The position numbers and the translations under genes were made by a program. The notes under the pieces are model-generated. The model was given only the letters and a program-made list of their open reading frames with translations, did not search any database and was not told the origin of the DNA. Of a stretch of 64,000 bases of DNA, positions 18,543 to 27,800 are shown piece after piece. Numbering within the stretch: the stretch's first letter is position 1; each line of letters starts with the position of its first letter. This DNA comes from Tsukamurella ocularis. GTDB lineage: Bacteria; Actinomycetota; Actinomycetes; Mycobacteriales; Mycobacteriaceae. The stretch covers positions 930,001 to 994,000 of the forward strand of contig NZ_JANUCJ010000002.1 in the NCBI RefSeq assembly GCF_024807615.1. Reading direction: 5' to 3'.

Positions 18543-20363
18543 CTACCCGGCGACGACCCGGTTCCGGCCGTCCGCCTTCGCCCGGTACAGCCGACGGTCC
18601 GCCTCGTGCAGCAGCAGGCCCGGGGCCGTGGTCGCCGCGTTCGCGGAGACCGCACCGATGCTGACCGAGACCGGCAGCCCATTGGGCGCCAGACCCAGCG
18701 CGAGGATGTCGCGCCGGACCGACTCGAGCACCTCCCGCAGATCGACCGCACCCACCAGCAACAGCGCCAACTCGTCGCCCCCGTAGCGCGCCGCGACCTC
18801 GCCGCGGCGCGATGGAATTCGTGCGATCACCGCCGCCAGCTCCCGCAGCACGTGATCCCCGACCACGTGCCCGTGCGTGTCGTTGTAGCTCTTGAACCCG
18901 TCGACGTCGATGAGGGCGAGGTGCACGAGGTCCCCACTCTCCGCCGCGTCGCGCAGCGCGGCGTCGAGCGCGCGGCCGAAGCCGCGCCGGTTCGCGATCC
19001 CGGTGAGCTCGTCGATCTCGGCGAGCCGACTGAGCTCCTGAGCCGCGTCCTGGAGCGCGCGCCGCTCAGCGATCTCGGCCGTGACGTCGCTCAGACTGCC
19101 GATGATCCGCACGATGGCACCGGTCTCGGACCGCTCGATGACGCGTCCCCGTCCGCGCACCCACAGGTACTCACCGCACTTGGTCATGATCCTGTGCTCA
19201 CAGTGGTACTCGGCCGTCTCGCCGCGCATGTGCCGGTTCATGGCACGCAGGGCGGTCTCCAGGTCGTCGGGATGCACCCGCCGCTCCCACTCGTTCGTGG
19301 TGTCGCCGATCTCGTCGTCCGCGTAGCCGAGCATGCGCTTCCACCGGGGCGAGTAGTACACCTCCCGCGCAGCGAGGTCCCAGTCCCAGATGCCCTCGCC
19401 CGCTGTATCGACCGCGAACTGCCAACGCGCCTCGGCGCGCAGGAGGCGGGCCTCCATCTGCCGGGTCGCCGTCACGTCGCGCGAGATCCCGACGAGCCCG
19501 ATCACCCGGCCGGACTCGTCGCGGTACGGCGCCTTGAGCGAACGGACGGTGCGCCACCGGCCGTCGATCAGGGCCGATTCGTCGACCTCCTGCGCAACGC
19601 CGGTCTCCATCACCTCCTGGTCGGTGCCCATGATCCGCGCAGCGACCCGGGCGTCGAGGAAGTCGTCGTCCGTGCCACCGAGCACCTCGCCGATGGGCAA
19701 CTCAGTAGCCTGCAGCACGCGCACCGCGGCACGGTTGAGGAACATGAACCGCCCCTGGCGATCCTTGACGTAGACGGAGTCGGGAGCTGCGTCCGCGATG
19801 GCTTGGAAGGTGCGGAAGGTGGCGAAGTCGGCACCCGAGGCGGGGTCGGGGGTGGCCGCCGCCGTTGCAGCAGCCTGCAGCGCGCGGAGCCGGGCGACCT
19901 CCTCCGCAGTGCTGCGGGTGTCGGTGATGTCGCGGGAGACGCCGATCAACCCGACGATCTCGCCGTCCGCGTCGCGGTAGGGGGTTTTCATCGACAGAAA
20001 GGTGCGCGACAGTCCGTCGACGGTCGTCGACTCCTCGAGCTCTTGCCCGACCCCGGTGTGCATGATCTCCCGGTCCGTCTCCCGCAGCTGCGCCGCCGCG
20101 GCCGGGTCGAACATCTGCCTGTCGTCGTTACCGACGAAGTCGGTGACCCGGACCCCGTAGAGCCGGGCGACGGCGTCGTTGACGAACAGGTACCGGCCGG
20201 CGTGGTCCTTGACGTAGATGAGGTCCGTCGCCGCCTCGGCGATCGCCCGGAACATCGGCAGAGACCGGCGGGCTTCCTCTAACTCGGCGGTCAGCACCGC
20301 GATGCGATCACGCAGGCGTCGAACCTCGGCACCGTCGTCGGCCTGGCTCGATTCCCCGCTCAC
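18543..20363 (-). CDS. diguanylate cyclase with three PAS domains
   Basis: 606 aa, soluble. A short coiled coil ([20 protein letters not shown]) leads into two very similar PAS domains (~35-150 and ~165-290), each ending in a GVSRDIT or GISRDVT type PAC motif. A third, different PAS ([20 protein letters not shown]) precedes the GGDEF domain (~440-600). The active site reads RYGGDEL; only the last Phe differs from consensus and it is not catalytic. The product-inhibition site RxxD is RRGE, so feedback may be lost. There is no EAL domain. It diverges from glbO across 79 bp. Confidence 0.9.
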   Translation of the reverse strand: MSGESSQADDGAEVRRLRDRIAVLTAELEEARRSLPMFRAIAEAATDLIYVKDHAGRYLFVNDAVARLYGVRVTDFVGNDDRQMFDPAAAAQLRETDREIMHTGVGQELEESTTVDGLSRTFLSMKTPYRDADGEIVGLIGVSRDITDTRSTAEEVARLRALQAAATAAATPDPASGADFATFRTFQAIADAAPDSVYVKDRQGRFMFLNRAAVRVLQATELPIGEVLGGTDDDFLDARVAARIMGTDQEVMETGVAQEVDESALIDGRWRTVRSLKAPYRDESGRVIGLVGISRDVTATRQMEARLLRAEARWQFAVDTAGEGIWDWDLAAREVYYSPRWKRMLGYADDEIGDTTNEWERRVHPDDLETALRAMNRHMRGETAEYHCEHRIMTKCGEYLWVRGRGRVIERSETGAIVRIIGSLSDVTAEIAERRALQDAAQELSRLAEIDELTGIANRRGFGRALDAALRDAAESGDLVHLALIDVDGFKSYNDTHGHVVGDHVLRELAAVIARIPSRRGEVAARYGGDELALLLVGAVDLREVLESVRRDILALGLAPNGLPVSVSIGAVSANAATTAPGLLLHEADRRLYRAKADGRNRVVAG

Positions 20364-20442
20364 CGCCCCGACAGTAATCCGAGTCCGGCGCGACGACGAA
20401 CCTCGAACGGCCGTCGTCACGGCCCGTGCGAGACTGGAGGGC

Positions 20443-20847
20443 GTGAGCACGCCGGACCAGCAGAGCTTCTACGACGCCGTCGGCGGCGCGGACACCTTCG
20501 CGGAATTGATCCACCGCTTCTACCAGGAGGTGGCGCGCGACGAGTTGCTCCGCCCCCTGTATCCGGAAGAGGATCTCGGCCCAGCGGAGGTCCGGTTGCG
20601 GATGTTCTTCGAGCAGTACTGGGGCGGGCCGCGCACCTACTCCGAGCAGCGCGGGCACCCTCGACTTCGCATGCGGCACGTGCCCTTCCGTATCACCGAG
20701 ATCGAGCGCGACGCCTGGCTACGGTGCATGGACGTGGCGATCGCCTCGATCGACGACGCGCGGATGATCCCGGATCGCAAGCAGCAGCTCAGGAACTACT
20801 GTGAAATGGCCGCACAGATGCTCGTGAACACCCCCATGGGCGCTTGA
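20443..20847 (+). CDS. glbO: truncated hemoglobin, group II (trHbO)
   Basis: 134 aa. Proximal His is in LRMRHVPF, the distal Tyr in FFEQYWGGP, and the G8 Trp in ERDAWLRCM, all hallmarks of trHbO. Such proteins bind O2 tightly and help with NO or peroxide chemistry. GTG 20443 follows GGAGGGC. It is followed after 11 bases by the alpha-glucosidase gene, the same pair as Rv2470-Rv2471. The next gene's ribosome site overlaps its stop region, so co-transcription is likely. Confidence 0.93.
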   Translation: MSTPDQQSFYDAVGGADTFAELIHRFYQEVARDELLRPLYPEEDLGPAEVRLRMFFEQYWGGPRTYSEQRGHPRLRMRHVPFRITEIERDAWLRCMDVAIASIDDARMIPDRKQQLRNYCEMAAQMLVNTPMGA

Positions 20848-20858
20848 ACAGGAGTGAG

Positions 20859-22457
20859 ATGACGCCACCCGTCCGCACACCCCACTACATCGAGGCCCCG
20901 TGGTGGAAGGACGCGATCTTCTACCAGGTGTACCCCCGGTCCTTCTCGGACGGGAACGGCGACGGCGTCGGTGATCTGCGCGGCGTGATCGACCGGCTGG
21001 GCTACCTGGAGCTGCTCGGCGTCGACGCGCTGTGGCTCTCGCCCGTGATGCGGTCCCCGATGGCCGATCACGGCTATGACGTCTCGGACCCCCGCGACAT
21101 CGACCCGCTGTTCGGCACCCTGCAGGACATGGACGAGCTGATCGCGGCGGCGCACGCCCACCGGATCCGCGTGACCATGGACCTGGTGCCGAACCACACG
21201 TCCGACCAGCATCCGTGGTTCCAGGCGGCGTTGGCCGCGGGGCTCGGCAGCCCGGAGCGCGACCGGTACGTCTTCCGAGAGGGGCGCGGGCCGAACGGTG
21301 ACGAGCCCCCCAACAACTGGCCCAGTATCTTCGGCGGCCCTGCGTGGCATCGCGTCACGGAGGCGGACGGCACGCCAGGCCAGTGGTACCTGCACATCTT
21401 TGCGCCCGAGCAGCCCGACCTGAACTGGCAGAACGAGGAGGTCTTCCAGGACCTGGCGCAGACCCTGCGGTTCTGGCTGAACCGCGGAGTCGACGGCTTC
21501 CGGATCGACGTGGCGCACGGCATGTCGAAGCCGGCGGGCCTGCCGGACATGGATCTGGTCAACAACCAGATCATGGACAACGACGAGAACGACCTGCGGT
21601 TCAACGATCCCGGCGTGCACGCGATCCATCGGCGCATCCGCCGGGTGATGGACGAGTTCCCCGGCCGAGTGACCGTCGGCGAGATCTGGGTCAAGGACAA
21701 CGACCGGTTCGCCGAGTACATCCGGCCCGACGAGTTGCATCTGGGATTCAACTTCCGGCTCGCGGAGGCGGAGTGGGACGCGCGCGAGATCCGCGAGGCG
21801 ATCGACAACTCGCTGATCGCGGTCGAGTCGGTGAACGGCATCCCGACGTGGACGCTCTCGAACCACGATGTGCCGCGCGAGGTGACGCGGTTCGGCGGCG
21901 GCGAGCTGGGCACGGCTCGCGCGCGGGCGATGATCTTGGTGGAGCTGGCGCTCCCGGGAACGGCGTTCCTCTACAACGGCTCCGAGCTGGGCTTACCGAA
22001 CGTCGATCTGCCCGACGAGGCGCTCCAGGACCCGACCTGGGAGCGGTCTGGTCACACCGAGCGCGGCCGCGACGGCTGCCGGGTGCCGCTGCCCTGGCAG
22101 GGGACGCTGCCGCCGTATGGCTTCTCGACGAGCCCCGACACCTGGCTCCCGATGCCGGCCGATTGGAAGGACCTCACGGCCGAGGCCGAGCTTGAGGACC
22201 TCGATTCGACGCTGACTCTCTACCGAACCGCCATCGAGCTGCGCCGGATGCGGCCGGAGTTCCGCGGCGACGCGATCGAGTGGTTCGGCGCGCCGCGCCC
22301 CGGCGCGCTGGCCTTCCGGCGCATCGACGGCCGTCTGACCTGTGTGCTCAACGCGTCGGACGGCCTCGTCGAGCTTCCGGGTGGCGAGGTCATCCTCTCC
22401 AGCGCGCCGCTGGTCGACGGTCTGCTGCCGCCGAACGCGGCCTGCTGGCTGGCGTGA
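20859..22457 (+). CDS. aglA: alpha-glucosidase (GH13)
   Basis: 532 aa, cytoplasmic GH13 enzyme that cleaves alpha-glucosidic bonds of short sugars. All four GH13 regions are seen: DLVPNHTS, GFRIDVAHG (nucleophile Asp), VGEIWV (acid Glu) and LSNHDV (stabilising Asp). QPDLNWQNEEV places it with oligo-1,6/alpha-glucosidases. The ATG at 20859 has CAGGAG upstream. It follows glbO as in M. tuberculosis (Rv2471). Confidence 0.93.
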   Translation: MTPPVRTPHYIEAPWWKDAIFYQVYPRSFSDGNGDGVGDLRGVIDRLGYLELLGVDALWLSPVMRSPMADHGYDVSDPRDIDPLFGTLQDMDELIAAAHAHRIRVTMDLVPNHTSDQHPWFQAALAAGLGSPERDRYVFREGRGPNGDEPPNNWPSIFGGPAWHRVTEADGTPGQWYLHIFAPEQPDLNWQNEEVFQDLAQTLRFWLNRGVDGFRIDVAHGMSKPAGLPDMDLVNNQIMDNDENDLRFNDPGVHAIHRRIRRVMDEFPGRVTVGEIWVKDNDRFAEYIRPDELHLGFNFRLAEAEWDAREIREAIDNSLIAVESVNGIPTWTLSNHDVPREVTRFGGGELGTARARAMILVELALPGTAFLYNGSELGLPNVDLPDEALQDPTWERSGHTERGRDGCRVPLPWQGTLPPYGFSTSPDTWLPMPADWKDLTAEAELEDLDSTLTLYRTAIELRRMRPEFRGDAIEWFGAPRPGALAFRRIDGRLTCVLNASDGLVELPGGEVILSSAPLVDGLLPPNAACWLA

Positions 22458-22463
22458 CCGCGC

Positions 22464-22480
22464 CGGCGCCTCAGGCGCCG
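22464..22480. terminator. short stem-loop between convergent genes
   Basis: Perfect 7-bp GC stem (22464-22470 with 22474-22480) with a 3-base loop, which is also the stop codon of the DUF4188 gene. It can serve both aglA and the opposing gene. Confidence 0.5.
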
Positions 22481-22956
22481 ATGCGCTCCCGCGAGGTCCG
22501 GCCCCGTCGGGCCAGTGGCTGCGCGCCGACGGCCGCGGCGAGCCCGACGGGGGCCGACAGGTCCGCGTAGATCGACTCGTGGGCGCCGGCCGGGACCCGG
22601 TAGGTCTCGTGCCAGATGCCGACCGTCGAACGGCCCTCGGCGTGGGCCATCGTGTAGAACTGCAGCCACGCCGGCCGGTGCGCGAAGTCGGTGGAGTGCG
22701 AGTACGTCTCGAGTTCCTCGAAGCTGCGCCAGTACTGCACGAGGAGCGGGCCGCCCGGCGCGATCGCTTTGAATCCGCCCAGGTAGCCCAGCGCGCCGCC
22801 GCGCTTGCGGTCGCGCTCGATCTCGGCCTGCATCTTGCGCAGGGAGCGCCCGACGAAGGCCGCCTGTCCCAGGCGCCAGGTGCGCCGTGGGCGCATTCCG
22901 AGCAGGAACACCACCAGGTCACCGTCGTGGGTATCGGTCTGCAGATCGTGGTTCAT
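22471..22956 (-). CDS. DUF4188 (monooxygenase-like) protein
   Basis: 161 aa. Family hallmarks are VVFLLGMRPRRTWR, GYLGGF, LVQYWRSFEELETYSHS, PAWLQFY and VGIWHETYRVPAG. The ferredoxin-like fold resembles antibiotic-type monooxygenases and chlorite-dismutase relatives, but no activity is proven for this family. ATG 22956 has GGGAGAG upstream. It is divergent from a MerR-type regulator, and a MerR-style operator lies in its own promoter, so it is the likely target gene. Confidence 0.83.
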   Translation of the reverse strand: MNHDLQTDTHDGDLVVFLLGMRPRRTWRLGQAAFVGRSLRKMQAEIERDRKRGGALGYLGGFKAIAPGGPLLVQYWRSFEELETYSHSTDFAHRPAWLQFYTMAHAEGRSTVGIWHETYRVPAGAHESIYADLSAPVGLAAAVGAQPLARRGRTSRERIGA

Positions 22957-22982
22957 CAGTCTCTCCCTGCCGGAGCGAGATT

Positions 22983-23029
22983 GGATAGTGCCACTACCCA
23001 TATTGGAGAGTGAAGCTATCCCGTGTCAA
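22983..23029 (-). promoter_or_regulatory. MerR-type promoter/operator of the DUF4188 gene
   Basis: On the minus strand TTGACA (23029-23024) is followed by a 19-base spacer and AATATG (23004-22999). The long 19-base spacing is typical of MerR-controlled promoters. The spacer holds the dyad GGAGAG-5-CTATCC (23005-23021, plus strand). A second dyad, GGATAGTG-C-CACTACCC (22983-22999), overlaps the -10 region and the bases just downstream of it. The regulator gene starts 10 bases away on the other strand. Confidence 0.6.
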
Positions 23030-23038
23030 GATCAAGGG

Positions 23039-23680
23039 ATGAAATTGTCGGAACTCTCGACGGAGACCGGCGTGAGCACCGCCTCGCTCAAGTACTACCT
23101 CCGGGAGTCGTTGCTCGCGCCCGGCGAGCCGGTGACCAAGACGCAGTCCGAGTACGGCCCGGCACACGTCGAGCGGGTGCGGCTGATCCGCGCGCTGGTC
23201 GACTCGGGCGGTCTCTCCCTTGCCCAGGTCCGGCGCGTGATCGACGCGCTGGACAGCCCGACGGTGCCGCGGCACGAGTTGCTCGGGGTCGCGCAGGAGG
23301 CGCTCATGGATGCCGCGCAGTTCGACGAGGACGCCGAGTGGACCGCCCTGGCGACCGAGTTCGTGGAGCAGCGCGGCTGGCGGATCCAGGACGGCGACGT
23401 GCTGCTGCCCCAGCTCGGCGCGCAGCTCAAGGCGCTCGCCGAGACGTGCGAGGTGGGCGGCAGAGAGACCCTGGAACGCTGGGCCGACGCCGCGGAGACG
23501 GTGGCCGCGTCCGACCTCGACACCCTCACCGGGGACGACGCCCAGGCGCTGCGGACCGCCATCGTCGGCACCGTGCTCTCCGACAAAGTCCTGCAGACGC
23601 TGCGCCGGCTCGCGCAGCAGAACCGGACCGCGCAGCTCTACGAAGCCTCCACGCGCGCGGACGGTGGCTCAGACCAGTAG
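23039..23680 (+). CDS. MerR-family transcriptional regulator
   Basis: 213 aa. The N-terminal winged helix MKLSELSTETGVSTASLKYY is followed by LRESLLAPGEPV and SEYGPAHVERVRLIRAL, as in MerR proteins. The effector part is ~140 residues with helices and one Cys (ETCEVGG), and it has no metal-binding Cys cluster. It is divergent from the DUF4188 gene and should bind the dyads between them. Its end overlaps the convergent Rv2474c-like gene by 12 bases. The ligand is unknown. Confidence 0.85.
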   Translation: MKLSELSTETGVSTASLKYYLRESLLAPGEPVTKTQSEYGPAHVERVRLIRALVDSGGLSLAQVRRVIDALDSPTVPRHELLGVAQEALMDAAQFDEDAEWTALATEFVEQRGWRIQDGDVLLPQLGAQLKALAETCEVGGRETLERWADAAETVAASDLDTLTGDDAQALRTAIVGTVLSDKVLQTLRRLAQQNRTAQLYEASTRADGGSDQ

Positions 23681-24313
23681 GCCCGGCCCCGCCTCGCGCC
23701 GCTGGTACAGCGAGCCGAACCGGGCGTCCACCCGGACCCAGGTCGCCGACGCCGAGATACGGACCGGCTCGTCGGCACCGTCGGCGGCGAATCCCATAGC
23801 CTCCAAGGCGAACGCGGTGCGCAGGCTGATGGGCACGGTGGTCCCGTCGGTGCTCACGCTGACCACTTCGGAGTCGAGCAGGGACGCGGGCGGCCCCGCC
23901 GGACCACCGGTCTCGCGGCCCACCTCGACGCCGCGCGCAGCGACCGCGCGCAACGCCTGCGCCGGAACATCGTCGACCGGCCGGAAACCCGTTGGGGGCG
24001 GGAGGGCCCCGCGCCACGCGGAGTCCAGGGCGAAGCCCACGTCCACGTAGCCGCCCTCGTCCGACGGTGCCGCGCGGAGCGAGTCGAGTACGGTCGCAGC
24101 GCTGCACACCAGCGACTCCGGCGCGACGGTCCCCGTCAGCACCCGCACCGCGAGAACCCCGAATCCCGTCCTCCCCCAGACCTCCACGTGCTGCTCGTCG
24201 CGGCGCCGCACGCGGATCACAGCCGAGTCGTCGGTGCGCAGCAGGCGGGTGACGAAGGCCGCGAGGTTCGAGCGCGGACCTGCGCCCGACACGGTCAGGC
24301 GTCGATCGCTCAC
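23669..24313 (-). CDS. conserved hypothetical protein (Rv2474c-like)
   Basis: 214 aa, soluble. No catalytic motif is recognised; there are alternating strands (HVEVWGRTGFGVLAVRVLTG, VDVGFALDS, EVVSVSTDGTTVPIS) and an Ala-rich helix (PAQALRAVAARGVEVG). The overall layout recalls ESX-associated EspG-like folds, but that is a guess. GTG 24313 overlaps the thioesterase stop (GTGA). Position after the thioesterase and gdh matches Rv2474c. Confidence 0.72.
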   Translation of the reverse strand: MSDRRLTVSGAGPRSNLAAFVTRLLRTDDSAVIRVRRRDEQHVEVWGRTGFGVLAVRVLTGTVAPESLVCSAATVLDSLRAAPSDEGGYVDVGFALDSAWRGALPPPTGFRPVDDVPAQALRAVAARGVEVGRETGGPAGPPASLLDSEVVSVSTDGTTVPISLRTAFALEAMGFAADGADEPVRISASATWVRVDARFGSLYQRREAGPGLLV

Positions 24314-24786
24314 CGGGAGAACGACTTCAGGTAGTCGCGCTGCTCCCCCGACAGCCGCCGTACGCGCTGCTCCGCCACGTCGAAGGCGGCGAGCCGTACC
24401 TGCGCGACCACTGCCGGCGCGGTGTCGAGCGCGCCGCCGGCGGGCCGGACTTCGTGGTGTACCACGAAGTCCGCCGCCCGCACTGCAGAGGTCCACAGCA
24501 TGATCTGCAGCGGCGAGTCCTGATGCCGCAGCTGCCCGCGGTACTCGACCTCGAGCTTCGCCAGCAGCAGCCCGTCGAGCAGGTCGCGCGTGGGCGCGTC
24601 CGGCGCGAAGAGGAGCGGGATCCGCGCCTCCTCCAGCAGCGTCACCATGCGCGCGTTGTTGATGTGCTGGTAGACGTCCATATCGGACCAGCGCACGTCC
24701 ACGGGCACCGTCAAGCTCGCGGCCCCGTCGTCGGCGACGGTGCGCACCCCGGTGACGCCCGCCGCGGTGAAGCTGTAGTCGGTCAC
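24310..24786 (-). CDS. acyl-CoA thioesterase, hot-dog fold (Rv2475c-like)
   Basis: 158 aa. The 4HBT-type active segment VRWSDMDVYQHINNARM carries the Asp used by FcoT/YbgC-like thioesterases to cleave acyl-CoA. Strands typical of the fold follow (KLEVEYRGQL, ADFVVHHEV). Its neighbours match Rv2475c. It starts 28 bases after the gdh stop on the same strand and overlaps the next gene by 4 bases, so gdh, thioesterase and the Rv2474c-like gene probably form one operon. Confidence 0.87.
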   Translation of the reverse strand: MTDYSFTAAGVTGVRTVADDGAASLTVPVDVRWSDMDVYQHINNARMVTLLEEARIPLLFAPDAPTRDLLDGLLLAKLEVEYRGQLRHQDSPLQIMLWTSAVRAADFVVHHEVRPAGGALDTAPAVVAQVRLAAFDVAEQRVRRLSGEQRDYLKSFSR

Positions 24787-24814
24787 GACTCCACGCTAGC
24801 GGACCGCCATGGGG

Positions 24815-27800
24815 CTACCCCACGTGCCGCAGCAGAGACCGCAGCGCCCGGGTCGCCACCGAGAGCCGCGACTCGTCGTTGGCGATGGGGCTGTTCCCGT
24901 CGGCGGGATCGAGGATCTCGCCGAGCAGCGCGCCGACACGCTCGAGCCGTCGCGCGTTGTGCGACGCCCAGTCGCCGATCTTCTGGATCGCCGGCTCGGT
25001 GGGATCCGTGAAGTTGAGTACCTCGATCGTCAGCCCCCGCAGCGCGCCGTACAGGTCGTCGCGCAGCGCGAGCCGCGCCATCTCGCTCCACCGGTCGCCG
25101 CGGGGCAACTCGGCGACGGCGGCCAGCATCTCGTCCACCCGCAGGCGCTGCATGAGGGCGAAGTACAGCTGTCCCACCTCGTCGTCCTCGCGCTCGGCGA
25201 TGTCCGCGATGTCCACCACGTCCAGCAGGCTGAACCGGTACAGCGCACGGCCCACGGTGTACGCCAGCTCCTCCGGCACACCCGCGGCGATCGCGCGGTC
25301 CGACGAGGCGCACGCGTGCCGGTCGTAGCGGAGCTCCCAGGAGCCCATGGCGGCCGACAGCGCGGCGATCCGGTCGGCGTAGCGGTTGACCTCGGCGCCG
25401 ATAGCGATCGGCTGCGGCCGGTTGGTGAGCATCCACCGGGCCCCGCGGTCGAGCACGCGGCGGCTCTCCGCGAGCAGCGCCGCGGTCTCGCTCGCCGAGA
25501 CCGGCACCTCCTTGAGCTCAGCCCACGTGCGCTGCAGGCCGAAGACGCGGCTCACCGCGACGAAGGCACGCACCGCGTCGGGGGCGCCGGCGCCGGTCTC
25601 CTCCGCGAGGCGGTAGACGAAGCTGACGCCCGCGTTGTCGACCATCTCGTTGACCGTCTGGGTCGCTACGATCTCGCGGCGCAGCGGATGGGCGAAGACC
25701 GCCTCGCCCGCGCGCTCGCGGAGCCGGTCCGGGAAGTACTCGGGCAGCTTCGCGACGAGCACGTCGTTGTCGGGCAGGTCCCCGGACAGCACATCGTCCT
25801 TCACCGCGAGCTTGACGTGGGCCATGAGGTTGGACAGCTCCGGCGAACTCAGTCCCAGGCCCGCGGCCTGCAGCTTGTCGGTCTCCTTGCGGGTCGGCAA
25901 CGCCTCCAGCCGCAGGTCGACGCCGCGGTTGCGGGACAGGTCCGCGAGGATCCGAGCGTGCACGTCGACCATCTTGGGAGCGAGGGAGCGCTCGACCGAC
26001 AGCGCCGTGTTCTGCGAGACGTTGTCGGCGAGCACCAGGCGCGAGACGTCGTCCGTCATCGAGACCAGCAGATCGTGCCGCTCGCCCGCGGGGATCGCGC
26101 CCGCGGCGATCTGCCGGTCGAGCAGGATCTTAATGTTGACCTCGTGGTCGGAGCAGTCCACGCCCGCGGAGTTATCCATGGCGTCCGTGTTGATCCGGCC
26201 GCCGGCGCGGTCGAACTCGATGCGGCCGAGCGGGGTCACGCCCAGATTGCCGCCCTCGCCGACCACCGTGGCGCGCACCTCCTGCCCGTCGACGCGGATC
26301 GCGTCGTTGGCGCGGTCGCCCACGTCGAGGTTGGTCTCGGTGGACGCCTTGATGTAGGTGCCGATACCGCCGTTCCACAGCAGGTCGACCGGGGCCAGCA
26401 GCACCGCGCGCATGAGTTCCGGCGGGGTCATCTCGGTGACGTCGTCGGCGAGGCCGAGCGCCGCCCGCACCTGCGGGCTGATCGGCACCGACTTCTGGTC
26501 ACGGCTGAAGACGCCGCCGCCCTCGCTGATCTTCGTGGTGTCGTAGTCCTTCCACGACGACCGCGGCAGCGCGAACAGGCGCTCCCGCTCGGCGAAACCG
26601 ACGGCGGCGTCGGGGTTCGGGTCGAGGAAGATGTCGCGATGGTCGAACGCCGCGACCAGCCGGATGTGCTCGGAGAGGAGCATGCCGTTGCCGAAGACGT
26701 CGCCGCTCATGTCGCCCACGCCGACCGTCGTGAAGTCCTCGGACTGCGTGTCGACGCCCCTCTCGCGGAAGTGCATCTTGACCGACTCCCAGGCACCCCG
26801 GGCGGTGATGCCCATGCCCTTGTGGTCGTAGCCCTCGGAGCCGCCGGAGGCGAAGGCGTCGCCGAGCCAGAAGCCGTAGCCGGCCGCGACGTCGTTGGCG
26901 ATGTCGGAGAAGGAGGCGGTGCCCTTGTCCGCGGCGACCACCAGGTAGGTGTCGTCCGGATCCCGGCGCACCACACGCTCGGGCGGGAGCACGTCCCCGT
27001 CCGGGCCGAGGTTGTCGGTCACGTCAAGCAGGCCGGAGATGAACATGCGGTAGCAGGCGACGCCCTCGGCGCGCTGCGCGTCCCGGTCGACGGCGGCATC
27101 CCCCGTGACCTCCGGCGGCTGCTTCACGACGAAGCCGCCCTTGGCGCCCACGGGCACGATGACCGCGTTCTTGACCGCCTGGGCCTTCACCAGGCCGAGG
27201 ATCTCGGTGCGGAAGTCCTCCCGGCGGTCGGACCAGCGCAGCCCGCCGCGGGCGACCATCCCGAACCGCAGGTGCACGCCCTCGACGCGGGGCGAGTAGA
27301 CGAAGATCTCGAACCGCGGGCGCGGCTTGGGCGCCTCGGGGATGAGGCCGGGCTCCAGCTTGATGGAGATCACGGGCTTATCGGCGTAGAAGTTGGTGCG
27401 CACGGCCGCCTGCACGACGTGCAGGTAGGCGCGGAGGATCCGGTCGGCGTCGAGGCTGGTCACGGCCGCGAAGGCGGCCTTGAGGTCGGCCTCGGCGGCC
27501 TCCGCCGCGTCGGTGTCCGCCGCGATCGGGTCGAAGGTCGCGGTCCACAGCCGGCCCAATGCGAGGACCGCGTCGCGATGCTCGAGCAGCACCTGCGCCA
27601 TGTGGCCCGGGCTGTACGGGAAGCCGCACTGTCGCAGGTACTGGCCGACGGCGCGGAGCAGAGCGACGCTGCGCCAGTCCAGTCCGAACGCGAAGATCAG
27701 CTCGTTGAACTTGTCGACCTCGGCCTCGCCGCGCCAGACGGCGGCGGCGCCCTCGCTCGCCAGCCCGCGCAGGCGCGCCAGGTGCGCCGGGAGGTCCGCC

